A DNA stretch of 64,000 nt from Vandiemenella viatica (lineage: Eukaryota > Arthropoda > Insecta > Orthoptera > Morabidae), in NCBI GenBank assembly GCA_031002005.1, contig CM061921.1:127812597-127876596 (forward strand). The letters are read 5' to 3'. Shown in pieces: positions 32,539-43,625 of this stretch (positions are counted from its first letter, which is position 1; every line of letters begins with the position of its first letter). Position numbers and translations under genes: made by a program. The notes under the pieces are model-generated. The model had not been told where the DNA came from, ran no database searches, and saw nothing but the letters and a program-made list of their open reading frames with translations.

Positions 32539-32789
32539 GTTATACCAACACTCTCTTGTTCTGGATCGTTTATGATCTACCAGACTTGTCTGTGGCTTTA
32601 ATGTATTAAGTACGTCATATGCTTGGCAATTTATTTAAAAATGAATAAATTCCGTTGTGGGACCGTCCATGATACATGTAACAGTATTTATCAATAGCCA
32701 GAAATCCATGCTTTGTCTTATTCCAGCAGTAGCCTCATAGTTTTTTAAAGTGAAACTTTTATTCTATCGCCTCAAATTTTTCCGTTCAT

Positions 32790-33938
32790 CTATCGCATGT
32801 TGCATTACAGCCGGCCAGGCGCATGCGCGCAGGTATGACGTGACCTAGTGCGGAGGCCTCATGTCCGTTAACACCCACAAGGGGAGGTTTTCAGTGTGTA
32901 AATCGCAATCGTAGAACGAACAAGTCTGGGAAATAATACGTCACCTCTGGTTTCTCGCCCTTTTTTTCTATTTGTATTTTTTTTTATTGCTATTCTATAT
33001 TGCAGCATTAAAAATTGTTTTGAAACAAATTCTACAATTTTTTTTAGTTTCCTCTAACAAATACGCAAATATTAGGATGGTACCATCGAAATGTAGGCAT
33101 TTATGTCAGCCATGTGATGAGTGTTTCTATCATCAGGTAAAAATACCAAAAAAAAAAGCTTCAAAATGCGCCGGAAAAGTTGCAAGATAACCGTGCAATA
33201 TCTTCTCGTGAAGATGATGTTAAGATATATTCTCTTATTCACCAAATTTTGCGAGAGCCTGTATTTTATGACATGATAAAATATTCCTGGTGTGGTTCAA
33301 AATTAACGAATAAAAGGCAGAAATTTACAAATGTTAACGAAACATGCTTTCTAAATTAATAATAAATACTGTATGTGACTGTCAAAACATATCCTTCATA
33401 AAATGTTCCTGGTGTTCACGTAATTTTTGTTTCAAATGTTTTTGTGATTTATACCATCCTAATATTTGTATATTTGTCAAAGGAAAATAAAATTTTTGTA
33501 GATTTTGTTTCAAAACAAATTTTTAATGATACAAGATGGAATGGCAATAAAAAAAATTCGCACCTGATCACTCCGCCTTAACGACCACGGCTAAATAGAC
33601 ATTATAAACTGACGGACTTCCGTAAAAGTATAGCTTATTTACATAAAATTTAAGCACTTTTTTTACTCCCCGATTTCTCTTAAACGGATGCCCACCAGGC
33701 AGAACCGCTTTAGGGCGAGAAACCAGAGCTGACTTGCTATTTACCAAACTTGTTCGTTCTACGGTTGCGATTTCCGCACTTAAAACCTCTCCTTGTAAGC
33801 TGAGATCTGTCTGGCGTCGACTACAGTTGAACTGAAGAAAGGTAATCGGCAACTGACGGGTGCTTTCTAATCTTCTCTTCCGAAAACAGGAAGTGTTATT
33901 TCTTCGTCTATCTATCGCATGTTGCATTACAGCCGGCC
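32790..33938. mobile_element. Large foldback element flanked by a 27-bp direct repeat
   Basis: Arms at about 32875-33095 and 33470-33815 are inverted copies, with GAGGTTTT, ATCGCAA.CGTAGAACGAAC and GGTTTCTCGCCC in the outer part. Inner shared words include TTGTTTTGAAACAAA and ACAAATATTAGGATGG. An identical 27-bp word beginning CTATCGCATG occurs at 32790-32816 and 33912-33938 in the same orientation. No transposase is visible. The 27-bp repeat could be a long target duplication or part of the element. Confidence 0.6.
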
Positions 33939-34719
33939 GTGGAGTGGGGATAAAGTGAAAGTCGCTCGGCAGAGCAGCCAAGGTCAATATGGCATCAGTT
34001 GACCGTTTACCATTGACATTCTCACTTATATGTGCGAGTGTGTTTATTATGTATTTCGAACTCTAATACATAGATTGAAATAAAAATTTATAGTTGGATA
34101 TCTTGTTTACTATTGATTTCCCATTATCATTCCCATTTTGCAATTATTAAGTTAAGATTAAGAAAGTAATTTTAATACCCTAAATCCAATAATTCTCAGT
34201 TAAATGCTTAAAAAAGTTTCAATTGCTTCGTGGTTTCATAAAACCACACCGTTGTTGTTTTTTTTTTTTATATCATTGAATGGCATATCAGTGTAGACCT
34301 GGTCGTTGTAAATGTGTTTGAGATTCTTATCATCCTGTCTAAAGATAACAATCAAATTACGTAGCATTGTCTCTATCCAACAGTTTCTGTATACCGCTAT
34401 ATATCTGGCACAAGCAGAAATAATTTACTGACCTTTGTCTCACCATAAAAAGGTAATTTTTTATGTTATTTTGTTTTTTCATAAGAAACATCATCAAATA
34501 CAAACACCGAATTTGGTAGAGTTTCTCTAGACTGAGGCACACTCCGATTATCTCTAAATGTTAAATACTGAACTTGTTTAGTGGATTTTGATATTTCACC
34601 TAGCAATTAATACTTCGGCTTGTACGACGACTTGAAAAAAAGAAGAAGAAAAAAACATTTTTAAATCTAAGTTAATTGGGGTTTTCTAGCAGGGAGGACA
34701 CAAGAGTGGTTTTCCCGCA
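33939..34719. other. No gene seen
   Basis: AT-rich DNA between the foldback element and the Polinton structural ORF. Any Polinton major capsid or packaging ATPase gene that may once have been here is not recognisable. Confidence 0.35.
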
Positions 34720-35325
34720 ATGAATACAGGTCCATTTCTTAGCTTGGTGTTGGTGCAGGGAACGTCCAAATTATTAACGGGTAATGTTGACCGCTGTTTG
34801 ACGAACCGCATTTTAACGGTGTTTGATGGCTGCTTTGATTATACATATAGGCGAACGAACATGTTAAATGAATCAATCGATAACAATGCCTCCTACGAGG
34901 GAGAAGATGAATGGTCGTGGTTTCTTAAACGAGATGATCATCAAAATGCTATTTTAAGCACATGTTCTAATATGCCGTACCAGTTCTGTGAACCTGGGAG
35001 AAAACTGGAAAAGCGGTTGAAGGTTGGTAAAATGGGATCAAACCATGCAGCGAGCATGATATTGCGTCTGTACAGGGTGATAAGAGACGTAATGTGGATC
35101 GTACACTTATGGAGAAGGCTTCAAACAGACAATGCCAATGATGCAAAGTTTGGTGCACAGGCAGCTGCGTTTCTAGTTAACGGTGCTACGCATGCAAAGG
35201 TAAAGCTTGGCTCAAGCATTAAAAAGAAGAAGAAGAGGGGTTGTATCCTCCATTTCATACCTAATTTTACCGGAATATCGGCCGCCGGAGCACTCGGCCA
35301 TTGCCAGTGCTGTCGAAGCAGCTGA
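34720..35325 (+). pseudogene. Polinton minor-capsid-like ORF (201 residues)
   Basis: This is an open frame of 201 codons. The first ~150 residues have no motif I can name. The end reads KKKKKRGCILHFIPNFTGIS and AAGALGHCQ, followed in other frames by RHYETMETIP and VYVKPYRK. A basic stretch, a P.F.GLSA.GAL hydrophobic segment, a RHN.TME helix and a YLKPY tail occur in this order in a structural protein next to the protease in Polinton and adintovirus-like elements. That protein is probably a minor capsid or membrane-active component. The end is frameshifted, so the gene is broken although the first part is open. Confidence 0.55.
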
Positions 35326-35449
35326 AGAAGCAAAAAAAAGCAGCTGACTGTAAAGAAACGACATTATGAAACCATGGAAACAATTCCAATGAGAGGTTAA
35401 GGTGTTTATGTGAAACCATACCGGAAAGATGAATCGGGATTAAAATAAT

Positions 35450-35930
35450 TGTATGCAGCCGCGGACAGATGATGATATACGGAGACGTGTAAAGCGTTTG
35501 CCTACATCTCATTTTCGTGGCGTCTTTATGCGTGATGCATTATATCAAAAAATTCGTGAACGTGAATCTGCTACCGTGAACTTGGACACTGCTTATTGTT
35601 ATTATTCTCGAATCATAAACATCAAATACACAATTAAAATTAACAACTTTAAAACACATTTCGCCCAGTACTTCGCAATCACAAGTGTATTCGGTGTTGC
35701 TCGAAACAGATCATCTTTGTTGCAGGATGATGGGCACATAGGGCACTCGAGCATATGGTTCATGGTTTGGTCCTCACCACATTCGCACTTAATACTGGTA
35801 GCATCAGTATAATCCCATTTCACTGAAAATACTGGGTTGCGTTAATCAAGTACAGGGCTGGTGTAGTGAAATATTTCGACAGATTTTGATGACTTATCTC
35901 CACCGTTGGAATTGCAGAAACATTCGAAAA
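35450..35930 (+). pseudogene. Polinton adenovirus-type cysteine protease, split by a LINE
   Basis: The N-terminal part at about 35470-35594 reads RRVKRLPTSHFRGVFMRD and ESATVNLDTA, the conserved start of the adenovirus-like maturation protease of Polintons. After the LINE at 35595-35832 the + strand resumes with a WVA word and AGVVKYFDRF, then LSPPLEL in a shifted frame. These are the segments that follow the catalytic His. The catalytic Cys region was not found. The enzyme family cleaves capsid precursors during virion maturation; this copy is inactive. Confidence 0.7.
35595..35832 (-). mobile_element. 5'-truncated LINE 3' end inside the Polinton protease
   Basis: On the minus strand from 35823, MKWDYTDATSIKCECGEDQT continues MNHMLECPMCPSSC, with a KYWAKCVLKLL tail. 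This is the Cys/His knuckle and C-terminus of a LINE reverse-transcriptase protein. The 3' end is AAT/ATT-rich near 35597. Protease sequence lies immediately on both sides. No clear target duplication was identified. Confidence 0.7.
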
Positions 35931-36652
35931 CTATCTGAAGACGGAACTGCAAGAAGAAGGACAGATTAAAGAGATTAATGAACCGCAAAACAGTAACGTA
36001 GAACAAACCTAAGTGAGCCATTGAGGTGTTTGAAATGTTTACAGCAAACGGAAGGAGAAATTGATAGAAGATATATGAGTGTTGAAGAAAATTAAAATAA
36101 ATTTCATGGGCTAACGACAAAGGAAAAATGGTATAAAGATGAAGAAGAAAGTGTGATTGCGGTAATGTAGAATGTTTTGAAGATGAAGTTACGAGCATGT
36201 GGAGAGTGATTTCAAACAAAATGACGAAGAACTTGAAGATAAGAAAAATAGCGTTCATATTAAAAAGAGCAAGAAGTTATACGCTATTAGATAAGAAAGG
36301 AAAATATTCCAGAAGATGATGAAGAAATGCTGAACAGAAAAATGGAAAGGAAGAAAATGGTTAAATGTCTGTTATGATGGAAGTAACAAACTCAGATATA
36401 AAGGAAATATTTAAAAGTTGACTGAATGTCTATTTTCAGGCTAGGAATGTACTGAGATTTAAGCAGAAGACTTAAGACGAGTAGGGGGGGGGGGGGGGGA
36501 AAGCATATTGACCATCAAATATGAAGTGAAGAATCCAAGACTGGAGATTTAATTCTAGCAAAATCATATGAGAATTCTAGAAAAGTATCCTATGAGTCAA
36601 GAGGTTTCCGACATTTATCAGAGTCCATACTTGATAGTAAGAAACCAGAATC
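35931..36652. other. Purine-rich + strand, unassigned
   Basis: Many GAAGA words and a G16 run at 36484-36499. The 138-residue minus frame at 35842-36258 is a low-complexity complement of this and is not supported. It may be further Polinton decay. Confidence 0.3.
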
Positions 36653-36667
36653 CTAAATCGAAGAAAC

Positions 36668-36910
36668 CGAGCGTGGTGGGTGAGTGGGTGAACAGTTAAC
36701 GCTCTGGCCTCGCATTCGGGAGGACGCCGGTTCGAATCCCTGTCCGGGCATCCAGATTTGGGATTTCCATGTTTTCCCCAAATAACTCCAGGCGAAGGAT
36801 TGTTTCTTCAAAAGGCCATGGCCGAATTCCTTCCCGTTCCTTAACTCCAATCCCATCCCGCCTCTAATGACCTCGACGTTGACGAGACATAAAGCTATAA
36901 GTAAAAAAAA
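36668..36910 (+). mobile_element. tRNA-derived SINE with 15-bp target duplication
   Basis: CGAGCGTGGTGGGTGAGTGG, B box GGTTCGAATCC, CCAGATTTGGGATTTCC, AAGGCCATGGCCGAATTCC and GACCTCGACGTTGACG occur in family order, with an A run at the end. CTAAATCGAAGAAAC is repeated exactly at 36653-36667 and 36911-36925. A long duplication plus an A tail indicates LINE-driven insertion. Confidence 0.92.
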
Positions 36911-36925
36911 CTAAATCGAAGAAAC

Positions 36926-37404
36926 ATTTCGGATTAAGGGATGTGTGCGATCTAAAATTACACAATGAACCTGGTAATAAATGTAATGTGTTACAGAGAG
37001 TGTGTGATAGGTGGTATGAAAGTTGTTCGTATTCCCATATATAGTATATTTCTCGAAAAATTTCTTGTGAAATTTTAGAGACAATATAACCAAGGGCGAT
37101 ATATTACGTTACTGGCTTGCCTCCCCTTGAAATTCGTTACTGTAGTTTTAATATTACATGTTTTTAAGTGTATGGAGTGGCAAGGTACATAACAAAAGAG
37201 GAGGAGTAGTATCTTTGGCTGACGAAAAAGGAAGGTTACTCGCACGGAAATGAAGAGAGAATAGCGATAACAAGCGAGTCGGGCAAAAGATGGTTTATTG
37301 GATTAGTATTTAGTGTATATTTGTTTATATGTTGATCCCACAAAGGGAATTTTATTGTCTGAATCGGAGTTGCTACACATAAAAAATAAAGATTATAAAA
37401 AAGG
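36926..37404. other. No gene seen
   Basis: AT-rich DNA between the SINE and the Penelope-like element. The end near 37330-37404 may be the upstream part of the latter. Confidence 0.35.
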
Positions 37405-38711
37405 GTCAAAGACATAGACATACCAAATTCAGCAACACTACTATCCTTCGATATACAGAACATGTACACAAACATTCCAATCAAACAAAGCTTAGAAATA
37501 ATAAACCAAAACCTTAAACAACACAAACTAATCCCTGACACACACATTGAAGAGGATATAGACTTACTTACACTCCTAACATCACAAAACTACTTCAAAT
37601 TTAACAACCAATATTACATCCAAAATGATGGCTTACCCATGGGTTTCCCAATATCAGGAATAATTGCAGACATATTTATGAACCATGTAGAAAATCAAAT
37701 ATTTCAAAACACTGTAAAAAACAAGGGGTATAACATTATATATTGGTAACGTTTTGTTGATGACATTATTTGCCTTGTCAATGAACCAGAAGATAGGATA
37801 CAAGAATTACATACTGACATCAACACTATACACAAAAAACATCAAATTCACAATGGAGAAATAAATAAATGCTAAACTAAACTTCCTTGACATAACTATA
37901 ACAAGACACAAACAGCAACACTCATTTCAGATTTACAGAAAACACACCACCACAGACATGATCATGGGAACTGACTCAAACCATCCACAAACTCATAAAG
38001 AAGCTGCAATAAGACACATGCTCCATAGACTAAACAAAATCCCACTTAATAAAGAAAACTACACTCTAGAACTTAATACAATCATCTATATAGCCAACAA
38101 AAATGGACACAAGGAACACAGGGTACACCAACTAAACAACAAAATTATAAGACAAATAAAGAAAACTTCACACAATACAACCCCATCATCACACCACAAT
38201 AGATCAACTCCAGATAATACACTACATACACCACAAAATAGAAATAAATGGCATGTCATGGCATACATCAACAAAGACACATACAAAATTGCAAATATAT
38301 TCAAAAAACAGGGACTAAAAGTAGCATTCAGAACAGATAACACAATACATAAAAACATTAAAAACAGCACACAATCAAATAAATATCACAATTCAGGAAT
38401 ATACAGGCTAATATGCAATGAATGCGAAGCACAGTACATAGGACAAACATGCAGAAAATTCGAAACCATGTACAAGGAACATATAAGAGCTCTAAAATAT
38501 AACAACCATTCAACATTTGCAGAACACTTACAAGAACACAACCACCACCCAACAAATATTGACTCAGACATGCAAATACTCACCATAAACAACAACAAAC
38601 CACAAATACTAACATTCCAAGAAAACTACCACATACAATAAGCACTAACAGAAGGAAAACGAATAATAAATGAATACACAAACCCCACACACCCAACACT
38701 ATACAAAACAC
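37405..38711 (+). pseudogene. Penelope-like retroelement: reverse transcriptase plus GIY-YIG endonuclease
   Basis: The + strand reads LLSFDIQNMYTNIPI (RT motif A), GLPMGFPISGIIADIFM (motif B) and, after an in-frame stop at 37747-37749, RFVDDIICLV (motif C). A frameshift follows. The second frame (37958-38641) has HPQTHKEAAIRHMLHRL and then SGIYRLICNECEAQYIGQTC with a KEHIRAL tail, the GIY-YIG nuclease. FDI.N.YTNIP and GLPMG.P.S are typical of Penelope-like elements, which copy RNA into DNA at a nick made by the nuclease. The coding strand is strikingly C- and A-rich and G-poor. A hammerhead-like motif lies 420 bp downstream. The antisense frames with Cys-rich hydrophobic translations are shadows. 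Confidence 0.9.
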
Positions 38712-39133
38712 TGAAGCTAAAATAAAATAGAAACATTGACACCGAAAAACAACAGTAAATATGGACATACAAAACAACAACTACTGAAATCATTTATATT
38801 TGAAAAAACCGCCAAACAATAGAAGACTGAAAAAACAAAACAGCACCGCATAACTACAAAAACTCCATGCTTAGTAAACAAAACAGAACGGCCATTTGCC
38901 AGTAATAACAAACACATATTGCAGTGCAATAAAGTGTAGTGTTGTGAATCTCAAACATGAAGACAATTCCCACCGAAAATGCAAAAGCACTGATGCTGAG
39001 AATGGAGCTAAAAGAAATACAATAGACCACAAAATGTAAGTATATTATAAGTTAGATAATAATTCATTCCACTGTACAAACCACAAACATAACCTGCTTA
39101 CAACTTTTGTACATAATTAACAGAAAAAAACCG

Positions 39134-39163
39134 CTTAAGATGCTTCTCCAAAAGAAGTGAAAC
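39134..39163 (+). ncRNA. Hammerhead-ribozyme-like remnant after the Penelope-like element
   Basis: CTTAAGA at 39134-39140 (one change from CUGANGA) is followed by GCTTC, a TCCAAAA loop and GAAGT, which pair as stem II. GAAACGCGT then begins at 39159. Hammerheads in the terminal regions of Penelope-like elements have this arrangement. The core G to T change would be expected to abolish cleavage. Confidence 0.5.
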
Positions 39164-39199
39164 GCGTACGGGAGACAAATAAACACAAAAAAGTCAATT

Positions 39200-41379
39200 G
39201 CTTTGGCGTAATTTATTTATTAATATAAAAAAGTTGTTTATTTTTAACGCAATTTGGATTTCTTACATTAACGTAAGTAACAGTAAAACTTATAGCTTCT
39301 ACGAACACATTCACCGAACGGTATTAGAAAAAAGTCTCAATCAATCAGTAAAGGCATATAATTCCATAAAATAAACAGTAATAATTTTTACTATCCCCTA
39401 TAGGGATAAAAATTCCACAGTAAGCACTGTACATAATTGTACCAAATTTCTAAATGCATGAAATTCATTTAATTAAATTCCTAAAAAATGTAATTAATCT
39501 TTAACTTTGTAACTTCAATAATTTATGGTGATAAAATCACCATGGAGTTTGAAAGCTACTCTTTAGTTCCCCAGAAGCATTCCCACTAGTTACTTCCAGC
39601 AGTAACATATTTTATAGATCGATTTTGAAGTCACTTATGCAGGACATAGAAATTTCAAGAAAAGTAATTGTTAACTTGAATGGATTATCCTGCATTCGTT
39701 TCTAGATTGAAAACTCATTATAAGAATCCATATTAAGTGTATTCACTATGCCCAGAAAAATTTATTTTAAGAGATAATTTTTTTTTTGTTGACGTTTTGA
39801 AACACGTGATTAGGAAAGATAGAATTTATGGTTTGGAATAATTATGAATTGAGTAAAGCCACAACTGATCTTTTATCACCAGCTATAGTCAGCACTATCC
39901 TGCCTGAATGTTTTTATAGTAAAATTAACTAATTTGGCAAAGTTTAATTAGCAGTTTTAATTAAGAGAAAAAATTAAAGTTTTTAACTAAAAGGAATATA
40001 ATTGAGAAATTTATATCAGTAGACAACCTAAATTAAGAGGATCATATATAATGGTTACGGTATAAAGTTTAAGCATTTGTCAAATAATTAAGATTTTAAA
40101 GATAGATTGTCGTTAATTGTTGTTGAAGCGCGTAAAATCACGCTAAACCGGTGACGTAAGAGACTTCAACGTTAAATTCATAGAAATCCCTTTAAATGTT
40201 GAATTAAATTAAAACAGATAGAAAATGATCTTAGGAAGCCATTGTATTAATTGCAAGTTAAACCATTTAGTACATGGGGAAATATTAATTAATGGAAAAA
40301 GTTTCTGATGTCATAGGCCTTGGAAAACTTATAAAAAGCCCTGCAGCCATCTTAGATTTGGTCACTCTTTCTCTAGAAATGAGACGGGTGGCTTTGCGTC
40401 AGTTATCGGAGCGAACCGCTCCACGATTTAGTTGCGGCAAGTCATAACATGCAGTTGTAGTGTTCTCACTAATGTTATGGGGACTTAGTGAGGCTGTATT
40501 CTAGTGTGAAAGTGCCTAGCCTGTAAATCTTTTATGGAACTGTTGTCTGACGTCTTATCCATGATTCTGGTACCGATATTGTATGAGTGAACTTTCCAAG
40601 AAAAAAAGTATTGTGTGCTTTAAAAACTGTGTCAAGAGAACTTATTTAATCATACACTTCGTATTGGGGTTATAATAAAACCTCGTGGTGACCGCTTGAA
40701 TTTAGGTAAAGTGTGAAAACCCCCATGCACATTTCCGCCTAATAAATTCAATGAGTAAACCGTTACATAATATGAATATATGTACGTACTGATCACGCTA
40801 GTTTATAACATGATCTGTGCATAGGAAGGAATTGCGTATTCAATAATATTGCTAAAAAATCATAATTGATGCAATTTAATATGCCATCGGTTGCGTAAAT
40901 CTTCTCCTACGTCTTTAAAAAGAAAACCGTATATATATGTATACATATATTCCAGGAAAACTACTGCACATCTTTTCGATGAGATTTCGCCGTTAGAAAT
41001 CATAGGATCAGAATTGAATTGTTTGGTATGTCTTATATTTCAACGTTACATAACGCCGGAGAATTAAATAAAGTTCTTAACACATAATGTGAAACAACAA
41101 AGACGCAATACAAATCAGATGCATATGGCGTCATACTTAGTAAAATTAATAGCCATACTACTGCCGCATTACCAAATCTACAAGTTCCTTCCTTAAATTT
41201 AAGTTTTCAGCATTCAGAGCCCATATATGGCCGTATTGAAGGGGAATGGCATAGGCCTATGTCATGTATAAATAGGGCGAGCTGTATTCTACATAATCTT
41301 ATATTCCGAAATCCGTGTTGGTTCGGCATCTAGAAAGTTTATAAGGTACGAGCATATGATAACTCTACTGCAAACAAAT
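39200..41379. other. No gene; possible LTR-like or promoter-like segment near 40.33 kb
   Basis: Mostly AT-rich and unassigned. ACTTATAAAAAGCC at about 40328-40341, followed by a GC-richer 100 bp and an AATAAA word near 40739, resembles the U3-R-U5 layout of an LTR. No second LTR or primer-binding site was found. Confidence 0.3.
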
Positions 41380-41515
41380 GTAGTGGATATGGTATGGTAG
41401 TTACCAGGATCTTTTCGGTCTCCTTTCTTAAAAAGCGGAGTTACCTACGTAATTTTTCAGGCGGAAAGTACTTTTTATCTTCTAATCATTTATAGGATGT
41501 ATCAAACAGAAATGT

Positions 41516-41856
41516 GGTGGTATAGAAGGATGCTGAAAATTAAGTTGGGCGGATAAAGTATGAAACGAACGAGTTTTGAAAACAATGGGCGAGGATAGAA
41601 GTTTGTGGAAGAGTCTTACAAAAAGAAAAGACAGGATTGTATGTCATATTTTGAGATATGCAGGATTGGTTAACTTGTTAGTGGAGGGAACAATCGATGG
41701 TAAAAAACTGCAGAGGAAGACGGAGATTGGAATATATGAAGTAGATAATTGTAGTTGTAGGTTTGGGTATCTTGACATGAAAAGGTTAGCGCAAGATAAG
41801 AAGGGATAGAGGATTGCATCAAACCGATTGAGAGGCTGATGACAATAAAAAAAAAA
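41516..41856 (+). mobile_element. Nested 5'-truncated LINE with 15-bp target duplication
   Basis: ATCAAACAGAAATGT is repeated exactly at 41501-41515 and 41857-41871. The 341-bp insert reads, on the + strand, WWYRRMLKIK and TMGEDRSLWKSLTKRKDRIV, then LVEGTIDGKK and LDMKRLAQDKKG (77-codon open frame 41576-41809). It ends ATGACAATAAAAAAAAAA. This is the C-terminal tail of a LINE protein plus A tail, in the opposite direction to its LINE host. It is related to 1070-1241. Confidence 0.9.
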
Positions 41857-43425
41857 ATCAAACAGAAATGTTACAATTTCCGCCACGTAATCTGAAAATA
41901 CCCTTACTGGGATTCCATCCGGAACCGGCGCTTTCTCCCCATTAGGAAATCTAATTGCTTTATAAAACCTGCAGTATCAATTCGTAACGAATCCATCTCT
42001 AACTCCACACTATGTGGGAAAAGGGTATGCTATGCTTATTATCATCAGTGAATGAATTTTTTAATTCTGTGTTAAGTATGATAGCTTCATCGGAGCTCTT
42101 TTAAACCTCAAATCCATCATGAATCAATACTGAAGTATTGCCATTACAACTGACCTATCGCAGGTACGACCAAAATTTTCTTTTGGTTTTCTGTGAGGCT
42201 CTTAGAAAGAGAGTTGCACCGGAAATTTTTAAAGGCCTCGTGCATCGCATTTTTAAAACATCTTCTTAATTAATCTATGATTTCTAAGTTACTACGACGC
42301 CCCGCTCTTCATAAATAAGTCTTTGCTTTTTGAGTAATCCTTTAAACTCGCATGTAAACCACGGCGGATCATTACCCTTCTTAACTTGGCGTTTCGGTAT
42401 ATGTATTTCCATGCGTTCCCTGACAATACATACAAATCGATGCCACATCTCTTTAACGGTGCTTCTTTTTTACTTGAATGTATCTTAATTATTCCTCAGG
42501 TAAGTTCAAAAATATTCCTTTGAGGCGCACACAATCCGTTCTTTTCCGTCTTTTCTCTCATTTACTGATCTGATGGATACAATTATCGCTTTGTGATAAC
42601 TTATTCCTGCGGTAGTTGAAATTTCAGTGGCCTGTAGGTAACCACGAGATCTAAAATGTTTTCACTGCCATTATGACATCGCGTTAGTTCTTTAACCTGC
42701 TGCTTGAAATGGTGATCCGAGAAAAGATCAAGAATGACTTAAGAAGCAATTATTCCAGTCGATATAAGACAGGTTGAAATCTCTACTTACAAGGGACATT
42801 TTTGACCTCGAATGCTCAGAATCGCACGAAATTATGCTTAGAATAACAAACGACCATAAACAAAATAGTGGTGTGTGTCATTTCCATGCAAAACGTTGCA
42901 TTCTACCTTAAGTAATATTTTAACAGAGAGAAACAAAATAACAAAATATCTATACCATATGAAGGAAACTATACGCAATTCAATGACGTCAGTGTATCAT
43001 TACATTTTCAATCAACAGAGCCAAAAACTCTATGCTTAAAGTACTTAAATCGCAAAACACACATATACAGCAGTACCACACACCTGAGAGTGCTTTCATT
43101 AGTCCTCAAAGTGCAGAGGTGGAATTTCGATGAAGTGGTTAAAACAAAGTGAAAGATAACAATGTGCACACCTCAGTAAAGCCACGTTATCTCATTCCAA
43201 ATCACTTTCTCATTCACGCAGACCAATATCAAAAGCCACACTAATTAAATTTTCAGATGATGATGTTGGTATGTCAATGTAGTAACCTGGCTTTCACCAA
43301 GCATATTGCACATTGGCTTAAATGTAGGTGCATGGACATTACAAACACCGTTATTATGCTCATGATCGCTTGTTATCGTAAATATGTTTTCGCACCGTTC
43401 GGAGCATTCGAGGTCAAAGGTGTCC

Positions 43426-43625
43426 GTTGTTATCTTGATTGTCCGGGTTGAACCGCGTCAATTTATCAAAAATTTAAGTTTCATGCATCATTTTGTGGAC
43501 TTGTTCAGAGTGATTCTTCTGATCAAGGCCACAAAACTATGTCTGAAACGTTAGGATTTAATAAGTTGACACGGTTAAACCCGGACAACTAAGATAACAT
43601 CGAGGACCGCGGAAGTCTGCGCACC
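43426..43625. mobile_element. Second foldback element with hammerhead-like cores, 11-bp target duplication
   Basis: It is a relative of 6716-6964 in reverse orientation. Both arms carry GAAAC (GAAACGTTAGG on one), a decayed AAATTGACGCGGTTCAACCC word and GGACAA..AAGATAACA. The right end reads GACCGCGGAAGTCTGCGCAC. CAAAGGTGTCC is repeated exactly at 43415-43425 and 43626-43636. Core words CTGATCA...GAAAC (+) and CTGAACA...GAAAC (-) are both one base off CUGANGA. Confidence 0.75.

Noticed and set aside
35842..36258. 138-residue minus-strand ORF with hydrophobic translation
   Set aside because: It is the complement of a purine-rich + strand that starts inside the Polinton protease; no membrane-protein family resemblance.
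38086..38929. Cys-rich hydrophobic minus-strand ORFs
   Set aside because: They are shadows of the AC-rich Penelope-like coding strand.
40328..40740. LTR retrotransposon
   Set aside because: A TATA-like word and polyadenylation word are suggestive, but no partner LTR, primer-binding site or gag-pol sequence was seen.
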